Positions 19,317 to 27,810 of a stretch of 64,000 nt of DNA are shown piece after piece (positions within the stretch are counted from its first letter, which is position 1; every line of letters begins with the position of its first letter). Source of the stretch: Lentibacillus daqui (lineage in GTDB: Bacteria; Bacillota; Bacilli; Bacillales; Amphibacillaceae). The stretch is from positions 2,666,001 to 2,730,000 of the forward strand of contig NZ_CP114176.1 of NCBI RefSeq assembly GCF_027186265.1, in the 5' to 3' direction. The position numbers and the translations under genes were made by a program. The notes beneath the pieces are model-generated. The model ran no database searches, had not been told where the DNA came from, and was given only the letters and a program-made list of their open reading frames with translations.

Positions 19317-19387
19317 ACCTGTTCCTCCTCTCGAAAATAAAGTCTTTGTACATTTATCCTTTCATAGACATAGCTTGCAATAGCCAT

Positions 19388-20125
19388 TTACATCTGTCTG
19401 TTTTTCAATTCCTCAGCCTTCTGTTCTAGTTTAACTAAACCAGGCTGCTCCACTTCATGCGGAAACCCCCGCTTTTGGATGCGCTGTATCGATATCCGCC
19501 AGCAGAAGCCATACACAACCAATGAAAAAATGAACAAGACAAGAATCCATAGCGGTTGTTCCTTTAATTCCAGTAAAAAGTGAAATCCATAGAGAAAAAG
19601 AACAGCCCAAACTACAACCGACACCACATATATCCCATTACTCCATTTACGATATCCCAAAATATAATATCGAAGCAGATTTTCTGCCAACAGCAACAAC
19701 ATAATCGAAACGGCGAATAAAACGGACACGGATGCTATTAACGTCCAATTACTGTTCACAATTAAATTTAAGGAAACAAGCACCGCCATCCACAGAAAAG
19801 CTTTTCCACAGGCGATCAGAATACTGAGGAATTTAGCATGAACAATCCTGCTTTTCGTAATTGGAAGTGTTTGTAAAAAAGCCATTTGCCGTTTGTGACT
19901 GTCTTCCTGCAGCGAAGCATTCATCCCCATACCAACAAAACCGATACCTCCAAACAGGATGATGGAAGTAATCGCATTAGGGGCAAGAATATCGAAGAAG
20001 GTTGGACCTAACAGCCAGAGAAATAAAACAGCCATAAGCATTGCAAAACCAATCGTGACCAGGTGTTCTTTACGATCTGGTGAAATCCTCATCGCTTCCA
20101 GTTCACGTTGAACCAGCATCCGCAT
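19388..20125 (-). CDS. ABC-2 type membrane permease (first copy)
   Basis: The 245-residue protein begins MRMLVQRELEAMRISPDRKEH and has six hydrophobic helices, with the cytosolic loop SHKRQMAFLQTLPITKSRIVHAKFL shared with the gene at 17845. AAGGAGG lies eight bases before the ATG and overlaps the end of the ATPase remnant, as expected of an operon ATPase-permease-permease-permease. It ends with a Lys/Glu-rich tail. Confidence 0.82.
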   Translation of the reverse strand: MRMLVQRELEAMRISPDRKEHLVTIGFAMLMAVLFLWLLGPTFFDILAPNAITSIILFGGIGFVGMGMNASLQEDSHKRQMAFLQTLPITKSRIVHAKFLSILIACGKAFLWMAVLVSLNLIVNSNWTLIASVSVLFAVSIMLLLLAENLLRYYILGYRKWSNGIYVVSVVVWAVLFLYGFHFLLELKEQPLWILVLFIFSLVVYGFCWRISIQRIQKRGFPHEVEQPGLVKLEQKAEELKNRQM

Positions 20126-20128
20126 TGG

Positions 20129-20526
20129 TCATTCCTCCTTATGCCCCGTTAACAATACAAATAATTCCTCCAGTTTCAACCGTTCCGCATCCCATTTACC
20201 GGAATTGCGTTTTTGAAATTCAGCAAAATTATCGGTATACCCAACGTAACTACCCATTGCGGGTTGAACTTGAAACAGATAGGGATGTTTCGCCAGCTTA
20301 TCCGCATGGTCGTCATAGATTACAATCCGCCGATAACGGATAATGGCGGTTAATCCTTATTCTGGCCAGCTCTTGTCCCATTCTTTCCGCTCCCCAAAAA
20401 ACAGCTTCACCCTGCTCGATCAATATATATTCTTCCTATTTTCCATGGGCTAATGCCTTCCAACTAAGTACCACAACCGACTAGGGAATAAGATACAACG
20501 AAATTAATCCAACCGGGATAGAGAAC
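20129..20526 (-). pseudogene. Remnant of the ABC-2 exporter ATPase (C-terminal part)
   Basis: Pieces of the C-terminal half of an ABC ATPase can be read: IPVGLISLYLIP, a stop, VVVLSWKALAHGK, a stop, EEYILIEQGEAVFWGAERM, then after a frame change RIVIYDDHADKLAKHPYLF and a long tail ending LLTGHKEE with TGA at 20129-20131. The D-loop/H-loop region is damaged, and Walker A, Q-loop and signature motif are absent; the 21-bp tract at 20541 begins where they should be. The operon's exporter therefore lacks its own motor. Confidence 0.75.
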
Positions 20527-20540
20527 CAACCTCGATTGTA

Positions 20541-20642
20541 AACTTCGATAGAATTGTCGGCTAGTTCGGCTTTTTTATGTCGAACTCCGGCGATTTTTTG
20601 TCGAAGTTCAGCGAAATCTTGTCGAACTTCGATAAAAACCGA
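20541..20642. repeat. 21-bp tandem tract A1
   Basis: Units start at GTCGG/GTCGAA at 20556, 20579, 20600 and 20621 (spacing 23, 21, 21) with a core like GTCGAANTTC followed by GCGA and a T-run. Bases 20577-20628 are identical to 21787-21838 in tract A2 on the other side of the NERD gene. Confidence 0.85.
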
Positions 20643-20681
20643 ATAACCGCCCAACTTGATAGCAAATATGACCTACAAACA

Positions 20682-21647
20682 CTATGAAAAAAAACCCAGT
20701 TCATATCTACGCCCACTCGTCGATCCAATTTGTTTAACACATGTTTGGTTCAACAATCTTTTCGTTACGTATGCTGAATCCAACTGTAAAAACTCTCTTG
20801 CCTGTTTGTTGGTTATCCTATCGCCAATCAACAACTGATATTCTTTTAATGCTTGAATATGGGTATCTTTTTTAACGCAATTGCACTTGAGGCATTGCCA
20901 TTTTCCATGGATCCGATGCATTGGAATAGCCGCACATGCCGGACATATTACGCCGGTTAACAAAACATCCTTGGTTATGTCATATTTGTTTAAAATATCA
21001 ACCTTATATGGGTGGTGGGAAGAACTAAGCAAAGTCGATAGTTCATGCATTTGGATATCGGTCAAGCATAGTATCTTATATACATTTGAAACCTCTTCTA
21101 CCTTGGATAAAAGATTTTCCTTATGAACAACTTTTTTTGTTATGATATCCTGATTATGAACATTTTTTATAATTGATCTGGGATCCGTGTGCACAACAAG
21201 TGTATCAATGGGAATCGGTGGGAAATGAAATTGTTTCAGCCAACGACGCAACCGAATCGATTGCAATTGAACCTGTGCCACGGGGTTGGAGAAGCCCTCC
21301 TCTTTTTCTTCAACGATTCTAATGAATTGCCCCATATTGTCATATGCCAATGTACCGTATATATTCTTTACTTCTAAGATAAGCATAAATTTTTTTGTCA
21401 GGAGGAGCTTGTCTATTTGAAAATAACCCAATCCATCATAGATTCGCAGGTTGTGGAAAATATGGTATTGATTATCAGGGAGAAAGGAAAGTGGGAATTC
21501 AAGTGCTTCTTCACCTTTATGACCCGTTCTTAACATTTTGGCTTGTTGCTGGACAATACTGTGCAGGCGATGTTGTGGTGGCAGCCGTTTTGATAATGCT
21601 TCTGTTTGTAGAAGTAAAATGGGGACTTTTAGCGGATTAACATTCAA
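20682..21647 (-). CDS. NERD-domain (nuclease-related) protein with zinc ribbon
   Basis: NERD domains have a PD-(D/E)XK-like nuclease fold. The protein shows the expected pieces: GEEALEFPL (Glu), DGLGYFQIDKLLL (Asp) and LILEVKNIYG (E-x-K), all in roughly residues 40-100. A C-terminal zinc ribbon (CPAC about 25 residues before CLKCNC) and a helix-turn-helix-like tail (TNKQAREFLQLDSAYVTKRL) follow. Length 321 residues. Function is not known for this type in Bacillaceae; DNA or RNA binding is likely. It stands alone between two near-identical 21-bp tracts. Confidence 0.82.
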   Translation of the reverse strand: MNVNPLKVPILLLQTEALSKRLPPQHRLHSIVQQQAKMLRTGHKGEEALEFPLSFLPDNQYHIFHNLRIYDGLGYFQIDKLLLTKKFMLILEVKNIYGTLAYDNMGQFIRIVEEKEEGFSNPVAQVQLQSIRLRRWLKQFHFPPIPIDTLVVHTDPRSIIKNVHNQDIITKKVVHKENLLSKVEEVSNVYKILCLTDIQMHELSTLLSSSHHPYKVDILNKYDITKDVLLTGVICPACAAIPMHRIHGKWQCLKCNCVKKDTHIQALKEYQLLIGDRITNKQAREFLQLDSAYVTKRLLNQTCVKQIGSTSGRRYELGFFS

Positions 21648-21744
21648 AAGAGGACATCCTTTCTATTTTGTTATCTTTAATATTCTCTTTTTAATGAGCA
21701 AATTCCTGCTTAAACTTGGAAGGTCGCACTAAAATTGTGTCCAA

Positions 21745-21855
21745 ATTGTGAATTTCAGCGGAATTGTTAGCTAGTTCGGCCTTTCTATGTCGAACTCCGG
21801 CGATTTTTTGTCGAAGTTCAGCGAAATCTTGTCGAACTCCAGCAAAAATAAATCG
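21745..21855. repeat. 21-bp tandem tract A2
   Basis: Unit starts at 21766, 21789, 21810 and 21831 (spacing 23, 21, 21). It shares a 52-bp identical core with tract A1. Read on the minus strand it is open and would encode heptad-like peptides (AGVRQDFAELRQK), but no ribosome site is present. Confidence 0.85.
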
Positions 21856-21903
21856 CGATAAAAAAAGCCATCCCACCGGAGCGGAATAGCTTCATCGTCC
21901 ACT

Positions 21904-22056
21904 TTACATATCATGACTGGCATCGTTCTTTTGCCGCGAATGATTGCGGTTTTTCACCTTATGGGATCCATCCAGTGGTTCACCATATGGCTGTTTTGGA
22001 CTTTTTGGCAAGTTTGGGGCTTCCTGTTGTTTCGGTCCCATTCGTTTTCCGCCCAT
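21904..22056 (-). CDS. sspP: Small acid-soluble spore protein P
   Basis: This 50-residue basic protein ends [21 protein letters not shown], which matches the conserved tail of Bacillus SspP, a minor spore-core protein made in the forespore. I start at the ATG at 22054-22056 (MGGKRMGPK) behind AAGGAGGAGATTGGG; an ATG 30 bp upstream has no ribosome site. It is strong evidence that the organism sporulates. Confidence 0.85.
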   Translation of the reverse strand: MGGKRMGPKQQEAPNLPKSPKQPYGEPLDGSHKVKNRNHSRQKNDASHDM

Positions 22057-22126
22057 CCCAATCTCCTCCTTTTCATCCTTAAGCATAGCTTTTGGAAAAA
22101 CGCACGATTCTATTCAAATCAGTTTT

Positions 22127-22267
22127 CGCTGTAGTTAGGCAAAAATCCGCTGGAGATCGATGTGAAATCGCTGCAGTTTGTACTCAATTCGCTGTAGTTT
22201 ACAGCCAATACGCTACAGTTCATCATGGAGTCACTAAAATTTACGATCAATTTGCTGGCGTTCACCA
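22127..22267. repeat. 21-bp tandem tract B
   Basis: Seven units begin at 22127, 22148, 22169, 22190, 22211, 22232 and 22253, exactly 21 bp apart, with the core CGCTGTAGTT followed by variable bases. It lies between sspP and the pit terminator. Confidence 0.88.
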
Positions 22268-22342
22268 ACAGACAAAAATTGGAAAGTGATCAAGCCATTC
22301 CAAGCCGGGTATTATACTGTCCGCAGAAATTGTCCGGAAATA

Positions 22343-22384
22343 AAATCGCCCAGCAGCCTATCGTCAGGCTTTTGGGCGATTTTT
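22343..22384 (-). terminator. Terminator of the ykaA-pit operon
   Basis: On the minus strand AAATCGCCCA, AAGCCT, a short loop, AGGCT and TGGGCGATTT form a long stem followed by a T-rich run directly after the pit stop codon. Confidence 0.8.
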
Positions 22385-23388
22385 CACATAAACATCTCCA
22401 AAATATAAAAGATAATGCCACCAAGTGCCGCTGTAATTGGTAAGGTAATGACCCATGTAACAACCATCCGTTTGGCAACTCCCCAGTTTACTCCCTTTAC
22501 CCGGTGGGAGGCACCTACACCGAGGATACCAGATGAAATAACGTGTGTTGTACTAACGGGTAGATGGATCAATGTAGCGCCAAAAATAACAGCTGCACCG
22601 GTCAAGTCAGCAGCAACGCCATTCACTGGACGGATTTTCATAATTTTACCGCCGACCGTTTTAATAATCCGCCAACCGCCTATGGAAGTACCTAAAGCCA
22701 TCGCGGTCGCGCAGGAAGCCTGTACCCAAAACGGAATGTCCATTGTTTTGTGCATCCCGCCAACAATCAGAGCCATTGTAATAATCCCCATCGATTTTTG
22801 TGCATCATTCGTTCCATGCGCAAACGACTGCACCGCGGCGGTTAAGACTTGAACCAGACGAAATCGTTTATTCGTTTTCGCAAGGTTACTATTTTTAAAG
22901 ATAACTTTTATAATTCCATAAAATATAAACCCTACTACAAACGCGATTACCGGTGAAAAAAACAACCCTTCCAGAATTGAAATAAATCCGTGATAATGAA
23001 TCGCTCTAAACCCGGCAGATACAATAACCGCCCCCGTAATAGAGCCGATAATTGCGTGTGAGGAACTACTGGGGATACCGGCATACCAAGTTACCAAATT
23101 CCAAATGATCGCAGCAATTAATGCAGCTAATATAACGGTCATGCCATTGTGCAATTGAAATGGATCGGTAATTCCACTTGTGATGGTCTGCGCTACACCA
23201 GTAAACGTCAAAGCCCCCGCAAAGTTCATGATGGCTGCGAGTATAATGGCCCGTCTGGGTGTTAATGCTTTCGTGGATACGGATGTAGCAATGGCATTGG
23301 CTGTATCATGAAACCCATTGATAAAATCAAACAAAAGAGCAAAGATGACAATTAATACGATTGTTATGGCAAGTAAATTCATATTCAA
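22384..23388 (-). CDS. pit: PiT-family inorganic phosphate transporter
   Basis: A low-affinity phosphate:cation symporter of 334 residues. It has the duplicated PiT signature: GFHDTANAIATSVSTKAL near the N-terminus and FAHGTNDAQKSMG in the middle, with about ten membrane helices. It lies 7 bp after the DUF47 gene, the usual ykaA-pit operon of Bacillus. A run of 21-bp tract B and a terminator follow it. Confidence 0.93.
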   Translation of the reverse strand: MNMNLLAITIVLIVIFALLFDFINGFHDTANAIATSVSTKALTPRRAIILAAIMNFAGALTFTGVAQTITSGITDPFQLHNGMTVILAALIAAIIWNLVTWYAGIPSSSSHAIIGSITGAVIVSAGFRAIHYHGFISILEGLFFSPVIAFVVGFIFYGIIKVIFKNSNLAKTNKRFRLVQVLTAAVQSFAHGTNDAQKSMGIITMALIVGGMHKTMDIPFWVQASCATAMALGTSIGGWRIIKTVGGKIMKIRPVNGVAADLTGAAVIFGATLIHLPVSTTHVISSGILGVGASHRVKGVNWGVAKRMVVTWVITLPITAALGGIIFYILEMFM

Positions 23389-23395
23389 TCCCTCA

Positions 23396-24013
23396 TTACG
23401 CGTTTTTCATGATGATACTTTGCAGAGTGCTTGCGACATTTTGACAATAATCGGCAATTTCTTCCAGTATCTCATATAATTCTTTGTATTGGATAACCTT
23501 AATCGGGTCTTTTTCCTTTTGAAACAGGTTTCTGAGGGATTCACGATAGATATCGTCGCATTTACTTTCAATGTCTTTAATGATGATGGCGTGCTCTTCA
23601 ACATTTTTTAACTGATAATTTGCAATCAATTCCATCGATGTTAATATTTCCTTGGAACACTCCAATATGTAATTCGTAAATTGATCCATATACTGATCAG
23701 CTGAAAGAATTTGATAAATATCCATCGTCGCAGAGAAATCTTCCATTCCGTCCATGATATCATCCAAATTCATCGACAATTGCAGAATATCCTCCCGCTC
23801 AATTGGTGTAATAAATGCCTGGTTTAACTCCTTGATAATGGAGTGCACTTTATCATCCAACACGGATTCCCGCTGCTTGATCGTGTTGGCAAACTCCTTC
23901 AATGTCTTGGTATCTGTTACCTTAAAATGAACAAAATAGTCGGCTGCCTCGTGTAGCTGTTTGGCAAAATCAACGAGATAAAGCGAAAATTTATCTGGCT
24001 TTTTCTTGAACAT
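23396..24013 (-). CDS. ykaA: DUF47 PhoU-like protein, partner of Pit
   Basis: The 205-residue helical protein (FSLYLVDFAKQLHEAADYFV, INLDDIMDGMEDF-like helix, ESKCDDIYRESL) belongs to the DUF47 family, which resembles PhoU and is almost always next to pit. It probably controls Pit activity. ATG follows GGAGGTTATACAAAC. It is the first gene of the operon. Confidence 0.88.
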   Translation of the reverse strand: MFKKKPDKFSLYLVDFAKQLHEAADYFVHFKVTDTKTLKEFANTIKQRESVLDDKVHSIIKELNQAFITPIEREDILQLSMNLDDIMDGMEDFSATMDIYQILSADQYMDQFTNYILECSKEILTSMELIANYQLKNVEEHAIIIKDIESKCDDIYRESLRNLFQKEKDPIKVIQYKELYEILEEIADYCQNVASTLQSIIMKNA

Positions 24014-24399
24014 GTTTGTATAACCTCCATTAAACGAAAGGACTGGGCAATCATTGCTTCGTATATAATTTTTTCAACCGCAGACGCACGAAAAGGGAAA
24101 CGAATTGTCCGATTTTGTCGATTTCCGCTCCCGTATACCATTATACACATTAGTGTTCTTCAACTAAAGAAGTTCCTACAATCTTTTTGGTAATTTTTAT
24201 ACCCCTTCCCCCATATTTCATCGTCCATCCTATAATATTAACCGATAACCGCGATTTCTTTCTAAAATAGACTGAAAAGAGTGTATTCCCTAACGAGAAA
24301 GGTGGTTTATACAATTTGCTAAATAAACCTTTTTTATACATGCTGCTTGGAATGGCGAACCCGACAAACAGAGATGCATGACCCTCCAGAAAATGAGTG

Positions 24400-24482
24400 T
24401 CGCTGATATAATGCCTTAAATCGCTGATAAAGTGCTCAAAACCGCTGATATAATCCTCAAAACCACTGATATATTATAGATC
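24400..24482. repeat. 21-bp tandem tract C
   Basis: Four units with the core CGCTGATATAAT and a TCAAAA end start at 24401, 24422, 24443 and 24464, exactly 21 bp apart. Confidence 0.85.
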
Positions 24483-24505
24483 GGCACAACACACCACATT
24501 TCTTA

Positions 24506-24543
24506 CAAAAAGGCTGCATCAATCAGACAAATGATGATGCAGC
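24506..24543 (-). terminator. Minus-strand terminator
   Basis: GGCTGCATCA and TGATGCAGCC make a 10-bp stem; on the minus strand it is followed by TTTTTG. It sits just after a 35-codon open frame (24555-24662), which is the only candidate it could serve. Confidence 0.65.
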
Positions 24544-24554
24544 CGCTCGATTGC

Positions 24555-24662
24555 TTATTCATACAAGCCTCTTCCAGTATTTTTCCTGAGTAATCCTCCT
24601 GCCTGTTTACCATAAGCCTTGGTCAAATCCGTTAATTTAATCGTAATCAATGAATCCCCCAC
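24555..24662 (-). CDS. Possible 35-residue basic small protein
   Basis: A GTG at 24660-24662, four bases after GGGGAG, opens a frame that reads LITIKLTDLTKAYGKQAGG in its middle and ends GRGLYE with TAA. A second start (TTG, codon 5) follows GGGGG at a better distance. A strong rho-independent terminator begins 12 bp after the stop. The peptide is basic and partly amphipathic. I do not recognise it; it could also be a decayed piece of a longer gene. Confidence 0.35.
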   Translation of the reverse strand: MGDSLITIKLTDLTKAYGKQAGGLLRKNTGRGLYE

Positions 24663-24828
24663 GTTTCTCCCCTTTGATCTAACTTTTTGATTTCAATTGT
24701 AATCGCATCATAGAAACCAGTCAAAAGTGGGAAGAAAAAATTGTGTAACATGAAGGCTGAGGCGCGGAGGCAAGCACAGACAGTAAAAAATGAGCAGCCC
24801 GATTACTTTTTACGGATAACTTTTTCAG

Positions 24829-25080
24829 GTTGATATTTATTTTAAGGTTAATGTTTTACCAGCTTGAGCGATACGTTCGCTTTAAAGTTGATACTAGGCT
24901 AATGGTGGTTGATATTTTGTTAATCAGTACCGATATTCCAGATCTAGTGGCCGATATCCAGTTAATTCGGTTGATATCGGCAAGAAGCCGGTCGATACCT
25001 GGTTAATGGTGGTTGATATTCCCAGCCTATTGGTTGATACTGGCTAGTCACAGTCGATATTCCTGTCTCCAGGTTAATAT
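24829..25080. repeat. 21-bp tandem tract D (about 13 units)
   Basis: Units with the core GTTGATAT or GTCGATAC start at about 24829, 24847, 24868, 24887, 24908, 24929, 24950, 24970, 24991, 25012, 25033, 25053 and 25073, so the spacing is 18-21 bp and mostly 20-21. This is the longest tract in the window. No gene is visible in 24663-25133. Confidence 0.82.
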
Positions 25081-25133
25081 CCGGTGTTTCGCATAACTAA
25101 TGCCCCGCCCCTCTGCATATCTCTTTATCCCAA

Positions 25134-25688
25134 CTATAGCCAGTAATCAGGATCAGCCATGCGGATTTCTTCAACAACATCATCTAAATCGGCCGGAGTA
25201 ATCAGATAAACGGGGTAATGATCCACTTCCTTCGCCTCCCGATAAAAGTAATGGACAGAGCCCGGATATTCTACATCCATCAACACGAGACATCCGTCGC
25301 TTTTGGAAATCAACCATTTGTTTTTTGCTGTGAACTGATACGATCCTTTGTAATTGCCAACATAAAGTGGTTTATGAAAATCAGCCTGCAACGTGATTTC
25401 CTGATAAGCTTGTTGAATGGATTCCGGCCAGCGTTGTTCCTGATTTTCAAATGGCGGGATAACCGCGAGTTTGATCGCATATTCTGCTTGTAACTCCTGC
25501 ACAACTTCTGCCGCCCATAATTCAACGCCCATCTGTCCGGAAACAATTACCCACTCCAAGCCTTCTTCAATGAACACAATCAACCGTTTACGAATGGCTG
25601 CTTTTATGTATGTAATCCGATGATCATCGACCTTAAAAATATTCAATTCCATTGGTTTATATCCAGTAACTGTCAAAACTTTCACCAT
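25134..25688 (-). CDS. ypsA: YpsA-like SLOG-family protein (DUF1273)
   Basis: The 184-residue protein starts VKVLTVTGYKPMELNIF and has WVIVSGQMGVELWAAEVV and IPPFENQEQRWPESIQQAY, hallmarks of YpsA, a Rossmann-like SLOG protein that in Bacillus affects cell division. The glycine-rich nucleotide-binding loop and the conserved Trp are present. ATG follows GGAATTAGC, a modest ribosome site. It stands alone between tracts D and E. Confidence 0.88.
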   Translation of the reverse strand: MVKVLTVTGYKPMELNIFKVDDHRITYIKAAIRKRLIVFIEEGLEWVIVSGQMGVELWAAEVVQELQAEYAIKLAVIPPFENQEQRWPESIQQAYQEITLQADFHKPLYVGNYKGSYQFTAKNKWLISKSDGCLVLMDVEYPGSVHYFYREAKEVDHYPVYLITPADLDDVVEEIRMADPDYWL

Positions 25689-25725
25689 GCTAATTCCTTT
25701 CCGGGTATTGCTGTATCCATTTTTT

Positions 25726-25851
25726 CAGCGATTATGTGCAAATTATCGGCGACTTTCGGCCATTATACGGCGGTTTGTGTACATTATACGGCGATTTCGT
25801 CCCATTTTACGGCGATTCCACGATTTTTATCAGCGATTCCCACTTTTTAAA
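25726..25851. repeat. 21-bp tandem tract E
   Basis: Six units start at 25726, 25747, 25768, 25789, 25810 and 25831, exactly 21 bp apart. The core is CGGCGATT with CATTATA at the end of most units. A GGGACAG/CTGTCCC-like hairpin region follows at 25852-25885. Confidence 0.88.
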
Positions 25852-25909
25852 GGGACAGAGGGAAGAACTTCTCCCCCGTCCCATTAGATTAACACCAATG
25901 ATGCGGTTC

Positions 25910-26269
25910 TTACCAGTGATGCATCCCTTTATGATGATGGTGATGGTGGTGATGTGGATGGTGGTTACCGCCGTAGCCATTATTACCTTTACCCATACCT
26001 GGCCCCATGCCACCCGGGCCACAACATTGTCCCTGTGGAGGCGTTTGAAATGCTCCGCCAAATTCATCTACGCAATTCATCGTGTTCTCATGTGAAGTCG
26101 AATGTGGAAATACATGTCTGTGCCTTTCCAGATGATGATTCACTACCGTTGTATGAGAAGGATGAATATGCTCAATAACGTTTTCTGTACAGCAGTCAAT
26201 TCGGTTACATTTTGTTGGATGAACCACCCGTCTCGGCGGGCACCCACAATTGTTTCCAAAATGTCTCAT
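25910..26269 (-). CDS. cotD: CotD-like spore coat protein
   Basis: The 119-residue protein has the CotD motifs VVHPTKC, EHIHPSHTTVVNHH and HVFPHSTS, then a Gly-rich stretch and a C-terminal run of His ending KGMHHW. Cysteines are plentiful, as in cross-linked inner-coat proteins. The chosen ATG (26267-26269, MRHFGNNCG) follows GAAAGGGGCTTTTAT; the longer frame upstream overlaps the divergent thioesterase promoter. It is expected to be expressed in the mother cell late in sporulation. Confidence 0.85.
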   Translation of the reverse strand: MRHFGNNCGCPPRRVVHPTKCNRIDCCTENVIEHIHPSHTTVVNHHLERHRHVFPHSTSHENTMNCVDEFGGAFQTPPQGQCCGPGGMGPGMGKGNNGYGGNHHPHHHHHHHHKGMHHW

Positions 26270-26397
26270 ATAAAAGCCCCTTTCCTGTGATAGGTTCACT
26301 AATAAACTATGAAAAGGATCGGCGGATTGTATAAGGCAACAACCTATTTCTTTGTTTATATTTGTGCTATACTTTTCTAAAAAGGGGGAAAACACTT

Positions 26398-26877
26398 ATG
26401 GAAACGGTAACAAAAGCAGTACAAGATGATTATCCAGAAGACTTTGCATGGTGTTATGGTTGTGGACGAATGAATGAGGCCGGGCACCACTTTCGTACGG
26501 GCTGGGACGGGGAAAAAACAATAACCGTATACACCCCGGAACCAGAGCATACGGCATTACCAGGTTTTGTTTATGGGGGACTACTCGCTTCCTTAATCGA
26601 CTGTCATAGCACAGGATCAGCTGCCCTGGCATTACATCGCAAAAATGGTCATGAACCCGGTGATGGCGCGGAACCACCACGATTTGTGACAGGATCATTA
26701 CATGTTGATTTCTTGCAGCCTACTCCACATGGGGTTCCATTAAAAGCAGTAGGGACGGTCGAGGAAGTTCATCCTAAAAAATGGAAGGTACATACCGACG
26801 TATTTGCCAATGGTGAGGTTGTTGTTAAAGGGGAAGTTACAGCAGTTGTTATGCCGAGCACATTCACTAAAAAGTAA
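26398..26877 (+). CDS. PaaI-type hotdog thioesterase
   Basis: The 159-residue protein has CYGCGRMNEAGHHF near the N-terminus, the helix segment LPGFVYGGLLASLIDCHS with the hotdog catalytic Asp, and LHVDFLQPTP in the central strand. It probably hydrolyses an acyl-CoA of unknown chain. The start at 26398 follows AGGGGGAAAACACTT. It is divergent from cotD. Confidence 0.82.
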   Translation: METVTKAVQDDYPEDFAWCYGCGRMNEAGHHFRTGWDGEKTITVYTPEPEHTALPGFVYGGLLASLIDCHSTGSAALALHRKNGHEPGDGAEPPRFVTGSLHVDFLQPTPHGVPLKAVGTVEEVHPKKWKVHTDVFANGEVVVKGEVTAVVMPSTFTKK

Positions 26878-26907
26878 TTGCTAAAAAGCGCATGTTCATT
26901 ACGTAGT

Positions 26908-26934
26908 GAGGGGGGTATGCATTTATCCCCCCTC
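26908..26934 (+). terminator. Terminator after the thioesterase gene
   Basis: GAGGGGGGTA and TATCCCCCCTC form a very GC-rich stem with a 6-nt loop 30 bp after the stop codon; the T-run after it is weak. Apart from this hairpin nothing is visible in 26878-27079. Confidence 0.65.
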
Positions 26935-27079
26935 GCCAATTTTCATCTCACGTATAGCCCAATCTTATAAACAGTCATTTGTAGAGAATGCTCAAAAAGT
27001 CGTAAAAATGACACTTCATACAGTGGTTCGTAGCTGAACTCAACCCTATTTATCTTCTGTCACAGACTTGTATATTCCT

Positions 27080-27673
27080 TTATAACTGTCCCTTGAAAAT
27101 CGGACCATCGAACACAGCTGTATGGTATTCACCGGATTCGCCCATGGGACAAACATTTTTCATACGGATGTCATTAATAAATGATTCATCCACAAGCCGC
27201 CCCACCCAGCTTTCTGGCAGCTTGTCCGGATCTACTTTAATCACCCTTGCCTGAAAACCTAACGCAACAAATTGTTTTAATAAATCCTGTACATGTTGTT
27301 GATCCGTCCACAGTGGATAGATTGCTTCCAGTCCGGCTTGCTTTGCCACTTGTTCTCCCCATTCGCGATGTCCTTCCAAATAAATATCGCCAAACGCTAT
27401 GCCTTTCATCTGATCCTGCGCTTTTAAAGTTTTTAAAGTTTCAGTGAAATTAGCCGTATACGTTTTAAAATCTGTTTCAATAAAATGAACTGGTATACCA
27501 ATACTTGCCGCTTGTTTTTCGATATGTTCCAGCTTTTCACCATGGGCTACAGTTTCGTTCGATTCTCGCCAAACTGTTGTAATCAAACAAGAAACCTCAT
27601 AGCCCTGTTGTTGCAGACGATATACTGCAAGGCAACTATCTTTCCCACCACTAAAAGATAATGCTATTTTCAT
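27080..27673 (-). CDS. DUF71 / Dph6-like ATP pyrophosphatase
   Basis: The protein has a PP-loop SGGKDS at about residues 7-12 and the family's AFGDIYLEGHREW and LWTDQQHV motifs; DUF71 in eukaryotes is diphthine-ammonia ligase, while bacterial members have unknown amidation roles. Two ATGs lie together; the second (27671-27673) is six bases after GGAG. Length 197 residues. Confidence 0.82.
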   Translation of the reverse strand: MKIALSFSGGKDSCLAVYRLQQQGYEVSCLITTVWRESNETVAHGEKLEHIEKQAASIGIPVHFIETDFKTYTANFTETLKTLKAQDQMKGIAFGDIYLEGHREWGEQVAKQAGLEAIYPLWTDQQHVQDLLKQFVALGFQARVIKVDPDKLPESWVGRLVDESFINDIRMKNVCPMGESGEYHTAVFDGPIFKGQL

Positions 27674-27751
27674 CATATTCTCCTTTCAATCTAGTTACTA
27701 TGTTCATTATAGCATCCATTTCAGTTCAATAGTCGATTGCAAACAAAAAGA

Positions 27752-27778
27752 AGGAAACCAGTGATCGGTTGGTTTCCT
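27752..27778 (-). terminator. Terminator of putP
   Basis: AGGAAACCA and TGGTTTCCT form a 9-bp stem, with a T-run (TTTTTG) on the minus strand. It lies 33 bp after the putP stop. Confidence 0.75.
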
Positions 27779-27810
27779 CCAGGTTTCGTAGGTTGATATT
27801 TCTTATCCAC

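Noticed and set aside
21691..22289. Open frames in tracts A2 and B with heptad-like peptides (AGVRQDFAELRQK and similar)
   Set aside because: The 21-bp period keeps any stop-free frame open; no ribosome site, and frames differ between tracts.
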